Shown here: positions 1-8,183 of the stretch, piece after piece
How positions within the stretch are numbered: position 1 is the first letter of the stretch
Layout of the letters: each line of letters begins with the position of its first letter
Origin: Acetatifactor sp.
Lineage (GTDB): Bacteria; Bacillota; Clostridia; Lachnospirales; Lachnospiraceae
DNA length: 36,814 nucleotides
NCBI GenBank assembly: GCA_022511425.1
Contig: JAFLRO010000023.1
Span: forward strand, 1 to 36,814
Direction: 5' to 3'
Notes under the pieces: generated by a model
Seen by the model: only the letters and a program-made list of their open reading frames with translations
What the model was told of the DNA's origin: nothing
Databases searched by the model: none
Position numbers and translations under genes: made by a program

Positions 1-99
1 TGGATATAGTGACAATATATACACTTTTCCATATTTCTGTGCATTCCTGTTAAAGAGATATTTGAGTTGATCAGAGTATGAATTGTAAAGGGGCAGCTT

Positions 100-1410
100 A
101 TGGGCTGGAAAGAGAAAAAATCCAAGATTAAAAAATATGTGCCACCGATTGGCATGCGTCTTATCAAGACCGGTATTGCGGTGTTTTTGTGTTTCTGCGT
201 GAACATGCTGCGGGGGGATGCGGATGTGGTGTTTTACTCCCATATTGCCGCCATATATTGTATGCAGGATTCTGTGACGGAGACCAAGAAGAATGCAATC
301 AACAGGGCGGTGGCCACCACGGTGGGAGCGCTCTACGGACTGGTGACACTATTGTTGTTTCCGACATTGTCTATAGATACCATATCTGAGCGGCTGATGC
401 ACGGTGTTGTTATCTCCGTGATGGTAATATTTGTCGTATACACCACGGTGCTGATCAAACAGAGGGATACGGCCTACTTTGCCAATGTGGTGTATTTGAG
501 TATCGTGATCAATAATATTACAAACAATCCGTTTATCTTTGCCTGGAACCGTTTTTTGGACACCATGATAGGGATTGTGATAGCCCTGCTGGTCAATTCC
601 TTTCGGCTGCCAAGAGAGCGCAACCGGAACATTCTCTTTGTAGCAGAGTTGGATACAACGCTCCTTGACAGGAATAAAAAGTTGTCCGGCTACAGCAGAG
701 TGGAGTTAAACCGCATGATTGCAGCGGGAGCAAAGTTCACAGTTTCCACCGCCCACACACCCGGAGCCCTTGTGGAGCTTTTGAAGGATGTGAAGCTGAA
801 GTGCCCCGTGATCGTCATGGATGGAGCGGCGCTGTATGACGTTCAAGAGAAGATGTATGTGCACTCTTGTATGATGTCACACAGTACAGCGAAAGAGGTG
901 ATGAAGCTTCTGCGTGCCAGTGAAATGAACTGGTTTGCCCATGTCATTATGGACGATATGCTGGTGATCTATTATCAGAATACGGAGAATGTGGTATACA
1001 ATGAGCTGCTAAAGGAGCTGCGTATTTCGTCTCATCATCACTACGTGCAAAGGGAGCTGCCCGATGGGGAAGATGTAGTCTGCTTCCGGGTGATTGACAG
1101 GACGGAGCGCATAGAGGCGCTGTATCAGGAGATGGAGAAAAGGGGCCTGCAGCAGCTGAAGGTGATAAAATATGATGACGAGAGCCGTCCGGGTCATACA
1201 TTTCTGGAAATATATAATCACAACGCGGTGAAGGAGAACACGATAAGTTATCTGAGCCAGATGCTGGAGACGGATGAGGTGGTAACCTTTGGTGGTGCAG
1301 AAGGGAATTACACCCATGTTATCGCTCCGGACGAAAGTAATCGGATGGTTCGGCTGATCCGAAAGAAATTTGAACCTTTAAAAGGACAGACGAAGAGGCG
1401 TTCACGATAA
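100..1410 (+). CDS. FUSC-like (aromatic acid exporter family) membrane protein fused to a degenerate HAD-like domain
   Basis: 436 residues. The first ~170 residues hold four to five hydrophobic helices with the look of the ArAE/FUSC N-terminal membrane module (for example the AVATTVGALYGLVTLLLF segment). After the last helix the protein turns into a Cof-type HAD-like domain, from about residue 180 (FVAELDTTLLDRNKKL, then an FTVSTAHTPG motif-II-like strand) to the end. In active HAD phosphatases motif I is DxD; here it is E183-L-D185, so the nucleophile Asp is Glu. The motif IV region reads TFGGAEGNYTHV instead of the usual GDxxND. The HAD part is therefore probably a binding or regulatory domain, not a phosphatase (inference). 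The start is supported by an AAAGGGG site just upstream. Family assignment is good; transport substrate unknown. Confidence 0.8.
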   Translation: MGWKEKKSKIKKYVPPIGMRLIKTGIAVFLCFCVNMLRGDADVVFYSHIAAIYCMQDSVTETKKNAINRAVATTVGALYGLVTLLLFPTLSIDTISERLMHGVVISVMVIFVVYTTVLIKQRDTAYFANVVYLSIVINNITNNPFIFAWNRFLDTMIGIVIALLVNSFRLPRERNRNILFVAELDTTLLDRNKKLSGYSRVELNRMIAAGAKFTVSTAHTPGALVELLKDVKLKCPVIVMDGAALYDVQEKMYVHSCMMSHSTAKEVMKLLRASEMNWFAHVIMDDMLVIYYQNTENVVYNELLKELRISSHHHYVQRELPDGEDVVCFRVIDRTERIEALYQEMEKRGLQQLKVIKYDDESRPGHTFLEIYNHNAVKENTISYLSQMLETDEVVTFGGAEGNYTHVIAPDESNRMVRLIRKKFEPLKGQTKRRSR

Positions 1411-1438
1411 TACATAATAAGGATGACCAGTATATGGG

Positions 1439-1475
1439 GCTTAGCTTGATTGGGAACTAAGCGTGTTATTTTTGC
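1439..1475 (+). terminator. Possible terminator between convergent genes
   Basis: GCTTAG (1439-1444) pairs with CTAAGC (1457-1462) and is followed by GTGTTATTTTTG. The stem is only 6 bp and the T run is interrupted, so this is a weak call. It overlaps the end of the minus-strand MerR-RDD gene. Confidence 0.3.
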
Positions 1476-2896
1476 ATGGAGAAAGTAAGTGTGAACCTTG
1501 ACTCTGTGTCGTCCTCAGGCCAGAGTATTCCCATGTTAATTTTCGTGTAGCCTGTATAATCAACTTCACAGGTGACATTTACTCCATAAATGGTGTACTG
1601 ATAGCTTGCAAAATGGGATTGAGAAATACTTTCCACAATCTTGTCCATTTGATTTGAGAGTAGCCAGTTCTCTTCCTGTGCACCGGCAAAAGCAAGGATG
1701 GATAAAATCATCTTTTCTTCAAAAAAATAACTCTTGATGATTTCTGGATCATCCTGTAAATAAGCAGTAAAGTGCATACCGGTCATGATGCCATCTGTCT
1801 CCTCAAAAACAAAACGGGGATCGTATTGATAGCCCATATAAGTAACGTATCCTAAATGGTCATTCCGTTCCCAGTTTCCCTGTTCATCTAAGTAGATATC
1901 GGTGTCAGAGCCGTAGTATTTTGCCAGTCGGTTATAGTTTTGGCAAAACTCTGCAACTGTGATATCTCCACGGTTTTTGGGCATCTCTGCTATTTCGGAG
2001 GCAAAATACATCATACCAAATAGGGATGCATAGACACCCAAATAGGCAAAAATGCGCCATGGTTTATCATCCTTCAATGTGATGGCAGAATTGTACTCCC
2101 AGTCCAGCGTTTCTCCGTCATTCTTTGCCTTGTAGCTTTGCCATTGCCTGTACTGCCGAAAGAATGGAAGCATTAATCCTACACCGCGAAACATTACCGA
2201 CCAGGTGCGGGCGCGGGCACTTTCGTAGGTCAGCAGTTCCCCTTCGTTGTCTGTGACTCGAATGCCCAGGACCCATTTACCGGGTGTGGTACCAAACAGG
2301 GTAAGAAGTATAGGCTCCGCAATAAACAGGATGACAAGTATAGCAATACTGTCAAGGGCATTACCGGCCGCACTTCGCGAGTATATATTTATATTCAGTA
2401 CAAGGGCAAGAAATACATTCCACAGGGCATTATAAACTGCGTAATCCAGAATCCGTGCAAAGTACCGGCGCCATGGAATATGTGGTTCCGGAAGGATATC
2501 TGAAGAAGGGATGGAAACAGGCTCACTGGTCGAGCGCTCAAGGGTGTCCATGTAACGCTGGGCGTTAAAAGTCTGATACTGTGCGCCATCATTTCGCATT
2601 ATTGTACATATTTTCTGAGCTTGTTCAATGTCTGTTTTCTCACTTTGCAGATTTACCAGGTGTTGCTCCAATACATCCACAAGTGTTTTGTCGCCGGCGT
2701 GTAAGCATTTGATTTCCTCCAGCGAAATGTGCAGGGCGCGAAGGAGCTTAATTCGTTTCAGAATTTCCAGATCATCCTCTGAATACTCCCGGTACCCGTT
2801 CTCGCGCCTCTCCGGGTTCAATAAACCTTCCGCTTCATAAAAGCGAATGTTTGCCCGTGTCATCCCTGATTCTATCTCAATATCTCTTATTGTCAT
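1466..2896 (-). CDS. MerR-family regulator fused to an RDD membrane domain and an extracytoplasmic C-terminal domain
   Basis: 476 residues. Residues 1-70 are a MerR winged-helix DNA-binding domain (MTIRDIEIESGMTRANIRFYE, ENGYREYSEDDL), followed by a dimerisation helix to about residue 105. Residues ~140-280 form an RDD domain: RYFARILDYAVYN, a long hydrophobic stretch, then the diagnostic GTTPGKWVLGIRV. A further helix at about residue 290 is followed by ~170 residues with no recognised domain, predicted outside the membrane. The protein is thus a DNA-binding regulator anchored in the membrane, presumably reading an envelope signal (inference). The start has a strong AGGAGG site 9 nt upstream. 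Its promoter has the 19-bp spacer typical of MerR targets, suggesting autoregulation. Confidence 0.85.
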   Translation of the reverse strand: MTIRDIEIESGMTRANIRFYEAEGLLNPERRENGYREYSEDDLEILKRIKLLRALHISLEEIKCLHAGDKTLVDVLEQHLVNLQSEKTDIEQAQKICTIMRNDGAQYQTFNAQRYMDTLERSTSEPVSIPSSDILPEPHIPWRRYFARILDYAVYNALWNVFLALVLNINIYSRSAAGNALDSIAILVILFIAEPILLTLFGTTPGKWVLGIRVTDNEGELLTYESARARTWSVMFRGVGLMLPFFRQYRQWQSYKAKNDGETLDWEYNSAITLKDDKPWRIFAYLGVYASLFGMMYFASEIAEMPKNRGDITVAEFCQNYNRLAKYYGSDTDIYLDEQGNWERNDHLGYVTYMGYQYDPRFVFEETDGIMTGMHFTAYLQDDPEIIKSYFFEEKMILSILAFAGAQEENWLLSNQMDKIVESISQSHFASYQYTIYGVNVTCEVDYTGYTKINMGILWPEDDTESRFTLTFSMQK

Positions 2897-2923
2897 TTAT
2901 CTCCGCCTCCTTTTCCTGAAGTC

Positions 2924-2954
2924 ATCATACACTGTCAAGTAGCTTTACAGTCAA
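2924..2954 (-). promoter_or_regulatory. MerR-type promoter with 19-bp spacer upstream of the MerR-RDD gene
   Basis: Read on the minus strand: TTGACT, a 19-bp spacer, then TATGAT. The spacer region contains the inverted repeat ACTGT/ACAGT. MerR activators bind such overlong spacers and untwist them, so this element probably serves as both promoter and operator for the adjacent gene. The spacer length is counted directly from the sequence; MerR binding is inferred. Confidence 0.7.
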
Positions 2955-2990
2955 GAGGTTTTTAATTATTGTTATTCACAGACGGTTTCA

Positions 2991-3059
2991 GGCATCATGT
3001 GGCAGTTGGTTCAGCGGAGCGTTGCCGCGTGAGTGGGGGCATATCCGCCACATGATGCC
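2991..3059. repeat. Perfect 13-bp inverted repeat with structured interior
   Basis: GGCATCATGTGGC at 2991-3003 is matched by GCCACATGATGCC at 3047-3059, with 43 bp between. The interior has a smaller GCGG/CCGC stem around 3014-3027. Neither side has a T run, so it does not look like an intrinsic terminator. It lies between the MerR-RDD gene and the traX remnant and may be a REP-like element or the scar of a lost insertion. Confidence 0.6.
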
Positions 3060-3104
3060 GTCGCTTGCGGAAAACAACCATGAACAGTAACTTTTTAAAT
3101 CCAG

Positions 3105-3454
3105 TCACACCATCATTACAAAGTTGATGATATATAAAATCCATATATGAACCGGATAGAATATGTAAAAGAAATATTTGCTGAATCCGTTTTTCGGGCC
3201 GCGCTTTCCGTTATATAGTAAAATAAAAGGAAATACAAGAAAGTAAAAAGGCTCGCTGAACGGTAAAAGAAGCGCAATGGCTTCTATCAATACATACCCT
3301 AAAATTCGGATTTTCAACTTAACATGGGAGCCACGCACCGGGAGAGAATGGTAAAAACAGATGCCATTTCAGAAGGTATCAAGCCATTGATAGCGCGCAG
3401 ATGATCGAGAAGCATTAGCGTTGTCATCAATAATTTGATTTGAAATGCATTCAT
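3105..3454 (-). pseudogene. TraX-family membrane protein, decayed (internal deletion and frameshift)
   Basis: Two fragments in different frames resemble the two ends of one TraX-family protein. The N-terminal part starts at 3454 (MNAFQIKLLMTTLMLLDHL, then FTILSRCVAPM) and stops about 46 codons later. The C-terminal part (LKIRILGYVLIEA, then FSKYFFYIFYPVHIWILYIIN) begins at about 3330 in another frame. TraX proteins are about 230-240 residues with many membrane helices; only about 117 residues remain, so roughly half is missing from the middle. The frames cross around 3318-3340, where the deletion junction probably lies. A related function in pilin acetylation is known for plasmid TraX; chromosomal clostridial homologues are poorly understood. 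Confidence 0.65.
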
Positions 3455-3571
3455 TATTTTAAATCGTTCCATTCTGACATGCCTCCAGTTCATTTGCATT
3501 CATTTTATCATGTCCCACATTGTATTTCAAATAAATGTTCCCCAAATGAACCATTGAAAGCGGCAGAGTAC

Positions 3572-3599
3572 TTGACTTTCGCGGTATGAGACATACAAT
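3572..3599 (+). promoter_or_regulatory. Predicted sigma-A promoter of the moxR operon
   Basis: TTGACT (3572-3577), a 16-bp spacer and TACAAT (3594-3599), about 40 bp upstream of the moxR start, which has its own AAAGGAG site. No other good pair was seen in this interval. Confidence 0.5.
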
Positions 3600-3639
3600 A
3601 GAAAGTAGGTTATGCGATGTATAAAAGGAGAGACGATAA

Positions 3640-4575
3640 ATGGAAGAATTCAATTTGGCAAAAAAGCTGGAAGAAAACATTAACCGTGTTTTTATCGGAA
3701 AGGCGGACGTGGTGGAGAATCTGCTGATCTGTCTTTTCGCAGGAGGTCATATTCTTTTGGAGGATGTGCCTGGAGTTGGGAAGACGACCCTGGCCGGTGT
3801 CCTTGCAAAAAGCATGGAGGGAAGCTTTGGCAGAATCCAGTTTACGCCGGATACCCTGCCGGGGGATGTGGCAGGCGTTTCCATTTACAACATGAAGACC
3901 AATGAATTCGAGTACCGTCCGGGACCGATCATGAATCAGATTTTGCTGGCGGATGAGATCAACAGAACGTCCCCGAAAACACAGGCAAGCCTTTTAGAAG
4001 CCATGGCGGAGGGGCAGGTGACGGTGGACGGACTGATTCACAGACTGCCGGAGCCCTTTATGGTAATTGCCACTCAGAATCCCATAGAGTTTATAGGTAC
4101 ATATTCTCTGCCGGAAGCCCAAATGGACCGTTTTATGATGCGGCTTTCCATAGGATACCCGGAGCGGGAACAGGAGATTCAAATGGCTGTCCAGTTTTTG
4201 AGCGGGCAGACACCGGACAAGGTGGAAGCGGTGTGCAAGGCGAAGGATATTCTGAAAATAAAGGAAGCAGTAGCAGGAATTACAGTGAAGGAGTCCATAC
4301 TGGGCTATATGGAAGATATCATTGCCCTGACCAGGGAGGAGGAACGTTTTGTGCTGGGAGCCAGTCCCAGGGCTATGCTGGCGCTTATGCGTGCATCTCA
4401 GGCAAAGGCTTTTCTGCTGGGAAGGGATTATGTGAAACCGGATGATGTAAAGGCCGTTGCCTTGCAGGTGCTTTTGCACAGGTTAGTGCTGTCTTCTGAA
4501 GCAAGAATCCAGAAAGCAGGCGCGGAAGGTATTTTGAGAAGTTTGATTCTCAAGGCAAACATACCGCTGGAGTAA
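3640..4575 (+). CDS. MoxR-family AAA+ ATPase
   Basis: 311 residues, the usual length for MoxR ATPases. Walker A is GVGKTTL (near residue 47), Walker B is LLADEINR, and the conserved stretches TPKTQASLLEAM-like and FMVIATQNPIEF-like (sensor 1) are present, followed by the C-terminal lid with ASPRAMLALMRASQAKAFL. MoxR proteins act as chaperone-like ATPases that assemble or activate partners encoded next door. The next two genes encode a DUF58 protein and a TgpA-like transglutaminase, the classic MoxR neighbourhood. The start has AAAGGAG nine to ten bases upstream. Assignment is secure; the physiological client is not known. Confidence 0.93.
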   Translation: MEEFNLAKKLEENINRVFIGKADVVENLLICLFAGGHILLEDVPGVGKTTLAGVLAKSMEGSFGRIQFTPDTLPGDVAGVSIYNMKTNEFEYRPGPIMNQILLADEINRTSPKTQASLLEAMAEGQVTVDGLIHRLPEPFMVIATQNPIEFIGTYSLPEAQMDRFMMRLSIGYPEREQEIQMAVQFLSGQTPDKVEAVCKAKDILKIKEAVAGITVKESILGYMEDIIALTREEERFVLGASPRAMLALMRASQAKAFLLGRDYVKPDDVKAVALQVLLHRLVLSSEARIQKAGAEGILRSLILKANIPLE

Positions 4576-4584
4576 ACGGAAAGA

Positions 4585-5757
4585 GTGAATCGGATGAAAG
4601 TACACAGATGTTTATTGGTGGGCTTGTGGGTGCTGGCTTTAACGGCGATCAGCTTTTATGGCGGCGCCATCAGCTACGGCTTCTTTTTCGGAGTGACCCT
4701 GGTTCCTGTTATTTCTTTGATCTATCTTTTATGTGTTTATTTCAGGTTTAAGATCTATCAGGAGACGGGGAAGAAAAATCTGGTGTGCGGCCAGCCCACA
4801 CCTTACTTTTTTATACTGCAAAATGAAGATTGGTTTGCTTATACAGGCATCAGCGTCAGAATGCATTCTTCTTTTTCCTATGTGGAGGAATCTTTTGAAA
4901 ACGTAGAATATGAACTGCTTCCTGGGGATAAGTCCATCTGTGAGACGACGCTTGTGTGCAAATACCGCGGCGAGTATGAAATAGGGGTAAGGGAGGTCGT
5001 GCTGACAGATTTTTTCCGTCTGTTCCGGTTTCATTATGTTGTTTCCGGTCAGATCAAGGCGGTGGTATCTCCGGCAGTCGTGCAGATTCAGGAGCTGAAA
5101 AGCATTGCTGATCTGCCTGTGCCTGTGCAGAGGGATACCTTGGGCAGCACAGAACCGGACATTCTTGTGAGGGATTATGTGGAGGGAGACAGCCTGAAGC
5201 AGGTCCACTGGAAGGCAACAGCCAGGGAACAGAAACTGAAGGTCAGGGTTATGACGGGAAAAGAGAACCAGAGTATTTCCATTTTCTGCGATACCAGACG
5301 TTACAGCGAGGATATGAGAGAATTCTTGCCTCTGGAAAACAAAATACTGGAAGCATTTCTGGCGGTGAGTTATTATTTTGCTGGGGCTGATAAAGCATTC
5401 AATGCCTATTACGGGCAAAGCGGTGTGGTGAGAAATCATGTGGAGGATGTAAGTGGGTTCGATGATTTTTATCACAGAGTTTCAGAGATTAATTTTGACA
5501 GGAAGGAACACCCCCAAGATGTACTCGAGCAGGTGACAGGGCAGGGTATTATATGGGGAAACAGTCTTGTTTTTTGTGTGCTCCACGAGCTGTCTCCTGT
5601 CATTCTGGATATCACAGAGCGGTTGGCTGCCGGAGGCGTTATTGTAGTGATTTACGTGATCACAGATGAAGACCCGAAGGAACTTGTAAAGCAGGGAAGC
5701 ACCAGAAGAAGGATTGTGGTGCTTCCCGTGGAAGCAGCGCTGGAGGGGAGACTGTGA
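4585..5757 (+). CDS. DUF58 domain-containing membrane protein
   Basis: 390 residues. Two N-terminal helices (about residues 7-50) anchor a cytosolic domain containing the DUF58 signature DILVRDYVEGDSLKQVHWKA near residue 195. DUF58 proteins have a von Willebrand A-like fold and are regular partners of MoxR ATPases. The gene lies 9 bp after moxR and its stop overlaps the next start (TGATG at 5755-5759), so the three genes should be co-transcribed and coupled in translation. The start is either the GTG at 4585 or the ATG at 4594; the ribosome binding site (GGAAAGAG) is weak and does not decide between them. Confidence 0.88.
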   Translation: MNRMKVHRCLLVGLWVLALTAISFYGGAISYGFFFGVTLVPVISLIYLLCVYFRFKIYQETGKKNLVCGQPTPYFFILQNEDWFAYTGISVRMHSSFSYVEESFENVEYELLPGDKSICETTLVCKYRGEYEIGVREVVLTDFFRLFRFHYVVSGQIKAVVSPAVVQIQELKSIADLPVPVQRDTLGSTEPDILVRDYVEGDSLKQVHWKATAREQKLKVRVMTGKENQSISIFCDTRRYSEDMREFLPLENKILEAFLAVSYYFAGADKAFNAYYGQSGVVRNHVEDVSGFDDFYHRVSEINFDRKEHPQDVLEQVTGQGIIWGNSLVFCVLHELSPVILDITERLAAGGVIVVIYVITDEDPKELVKQGSTRRRIVVLPVEAALEGRL

Positions 5758-8087
5758 TGAAGCGGAACCATTTTTATGAGAAAGCGTTGTATCGGGCAGC
5801 AAACGGTGCTGTTTTGGCATGTATATGCCTGTTTATGCCCTTTTTTGGAATCAGCATCATTTCGTGGAAGAATATACTTATTTTGTTTGTGGTTCTCGCC
5901 CTGCTCGTGGGAGTAAGTCTTTTGCCTGCAAGAGGGAAGGCTCTGTGTCTGTTGCTTGCAGTTATTTGTCTGGGAGTGCCTGTAGCCATAATGGGATTGT
6001 CCACAAGCCATGCCTTTCTTCAGGCTTATTATCAGTGGTGTGCAGGGCAGGGGGGCGAGCAGGAGCAATGGCTGGAAGGTTTCCGGCTGGTACAGACGAT
6101 GGTAATTACAGCGGGAGTCTTTCCGGTACAGCTTTTGACAGAAAGATTTAAGGCTGTTAAATTTATTCTGGCCTTTGTTTTTGCGGACAGTATGCTGTTT
6201 TGTCTGCTTGCAAAGATAGCCATAGCTCATATGGGTGTGGTCTTTATACTGCTTTATATTGCTGTTGTCTGTGTGGAATGGATTCAGGAGCATTGGAAAA
6301 AATCACGGAGCGGCAGCCTGCAGGCACAGATAATATGGCTATCGCCATTTTTAGCTATCTATTTACTGCTTATGTCGGTCATGCCGGCACCGGAGAATCC
6401 TTATGACTGGAAGTGGGCGAAGACTGTCTTCAACCAGGTAAGGGATTCCTTCCTGACTATGTCATTTCAGCTGTTTGGCGGAAATCATGAGGACTTCAAT
6501 ACATCTTTGAGCGGTTTTTCTGATGATGGGGAGCTGAACGAAGGTGTTCGTGAGAACAATCGTGAAGTGATGCACATTCAGGCGCAGAGAGATCTGTGGA
6601 CTAATGTGTATCTGATAGGTAAGGTGTATGACACCTTTGACGGAAGACAATGGCAACAGAGATATCAAGACGGTGTAGAGGAACGGTTTATCGATACGCT
6701 GGAAACTTTATATGCAGTCAGAAGTCTGGATGACGAGTATTTTGGAGATTATTTAAGAGAGACGGAAATCAGTATCCGTTTTGATTTATTTAATACAGGA
6801 TACGTCTTTGCTCCTTTGAAGACCGAAAGTATTGTAGGTCGTGAGGCAGTTTTAAATTATTCCTTTGAAGGAGGAGATTTGCTTTTTGATGAGCAGAAGG
6901 GATATGGAACTGAGTACGATATAGTGTATTATCAGCTAAATATGGGAGATGAGCTATTTGAACAATTGCTGGAGTCACATACGGAGCCTGATGAGGTGCT
7001 TTGGGAGGCTGTTGCCGGGGAGTATGCAAGACAGACCGGCCGGAAAATAACCTTGGAAATGACGGAGGTTCACAAGCAATTACTTTATGAGAATTATCTG
7101 GATCAGGTCACACTGTCCGAAGAAGTCGAGAATTATTTGACTGAGATTACCGGAGATGCCAGCACCGACCTGGAGAAACTTTATGCCATTGAGAGGGAGC
7201 TTAGTTCCTATACTTATACAAGGACACCGGGGAAACTTCCGGATAAAGTCATAGATACAAGTGAGTTTCTGGATTATTTTCTGTTGGAGAGCAGGCAGGG
7301 GTATTGTGCCTATTTTGCTACTGTATTTGTACTTTTGGCGAGAGCAGAGGGATTTCCGGCCCGATATGTTCAAGGATTCTGTGTTCCCATGAAGGGGAGC
7401 CGGGAGGCCACCGTTTTATCCGGTATGGCACATTCATGGCCGGAGGTGTATGTAGAAGATATCGGTTGGATTCCCTTTGAGCCAACTCCCGGGTACGGAC
7501 AGCTGCGTTATACGCCCTGGAGAGTGAGTGTACGTGATAACCTGTCTCTAAATGAATCGGAAGAAGGTTGGGGAGCAATCAAACCGGAAGGTGTACTGGT
7601 GAGTCCGGAGGGAGATCCGGAAGTGGGAGAAGAGCCAACGGTTCAGGAATCTGAGGAAGAGTCGGGTTTTGTACGCATTTTTTGGGTGTTGGTCATTTTG
7701 GTTCCAGTCATTTTTATAGGAGTTACTCTGGTGCTCGCAGTTGACAATTTGATTGGGATGCACCGGTATCGGAAGATGAACCCCACAGAGAAGCTAAAAG
7801 TGGAAGTCAAAAAGAACCTGCGGATTCTTTCCTGGCTGGGATTAAAAAGGGAAGAGCAGGAAACTTTACAGGAACTGCGTGGACGTGGAATGCTCATGCC
7901 GGAACTGTCATCTTTACGTTTTCTGGAAGATTATGAGAATGTGGTGTATGGCGGGAAAACGGTCGGAGAAGAAATAATGGAAGGAGTAAAGAAGGAGCGG
8001 GAGCAGCTCTGGATTTTGATAAGGAAAAAGAACAAAATGACATATATTCTTTGCCGGATAAAGATGTCTCTGACGGGGTACCGGTGA
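5757..8087 (+). CDS. TgpA-like transglutaminase domain membrane protein
   Basis: 776 residues from the ATG at 5757, which overlaps the DUF58 stop as TGATG; GGAGGGGAG precedes it. Six or so N-terminal helices (to about residue 215) are followed by a long extracytoplasmic region. The transglutaminase core lies at about residues 460-590. The likely catalytic Cys is in SRQGYCAYFATVFVLLARA, the His in AHSWPEVYVED and the Asp at the end of that motif, followed by the typical GWIPFEPTPG. A further helix near residue 645 precedes a C-terminal cytosolic tail resembling DUF4129. Proteins of this class are thought to modify or cleave envelope substrates with MoxR/DUF58 partners; the substrate here is unknown. 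Confidence 0.9.
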   Translation: MKRNHFYEKALYRAANGAVLACICLFMPFFGISIISWKNILILFVVLALLVGVSLLPARGKALCLLLAVICLGVPVAIMGLSTSHAFLQAYYQWCAGQGGEQEQWLEGFRLVQTMVITAGVFPVQLLTERFKAVKFILAFVFADSMLFCLLAKIAIAHMGVVFILLYIAVVCVEWIQEHWKKSRSGSLQAQIIWLSPFLAIYLLLMSVMPAPENPYDWKWAKTVFNQVRDSFLTMSFQLFGGNHEDFNTSLSGFSDDGELNEGVRENNREVMHIQAQRDLWTNVYLIGKVYDTFDGRQWQQRYQDGVEERFIDTLETLYAVRSLDDEYFGDYLRETEISIRFDLFNTGYVFAPLKTESIVGREAVLNYSFEGGDLLFDEQKGYGTEYDIVYYQLNMGDELFEQLLESHTEPDEVLWEAVAGEYARQTGRKITLEMTEVHKQLLYENYLDQVTLSEEVENYLTEITGDASTDLEKLYAIERELSSYTYTRTPGKLPDKVIDTSEFLDYFLLESRQGYCAYFATVFVLLARAEGFPARYVQGFCVPMKGSREATVLSGMAHSWPEVYVEDIGWIPFEPTPGYGQLRYTPWRVSVRDNLSLNESEEGWGAIKPEGVLVSPEGDPEVGEEPTVQESEEESGFVRIFWVLVILVPVIFIGVTLVLAVDNLIGMHRYRKMNPTEKLKVEVKKNLRILSWLGLKREEQETLQELRGRGMLMPELSSLRFLEDYENVVYGGKTVGEEIMEGVKKEREQLWILIRKKNKMTYILCRIKMSLTGYR

Positions 8088-8116
8088 AATGATATTGCCT
8101 AAAATAAAGACAAATA

Positions 8117-8145
8117 TTGTCAAATAATATTGATTAAGGTATAAT
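8117..8145 (+). promoter_or_regulatory. Predicted sigma-A promoter of the EAL gene
   Basis: TTGTCA (8117-8122), a 17-bp spacer and a perfect TATAAT (8140-8145), 38 bp before the chosen start codon. This places the EAL and aldolase genes in a transcription unit separate from the moxR operon. Confidence 0.7.
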
Positions 8146-8183
8146 ATATGCACTTGACTTAGATCGTGCAAAGGAGAACAGAT

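Noticed and set aside
4729..5475. 248-codon open frame on the minus strand
   Set aside because: It lies entirely inside the well-supported DUF58 gene, its product is rich in His/Ile/Leu without a recognisable motif, and it has no ribosome binding site.
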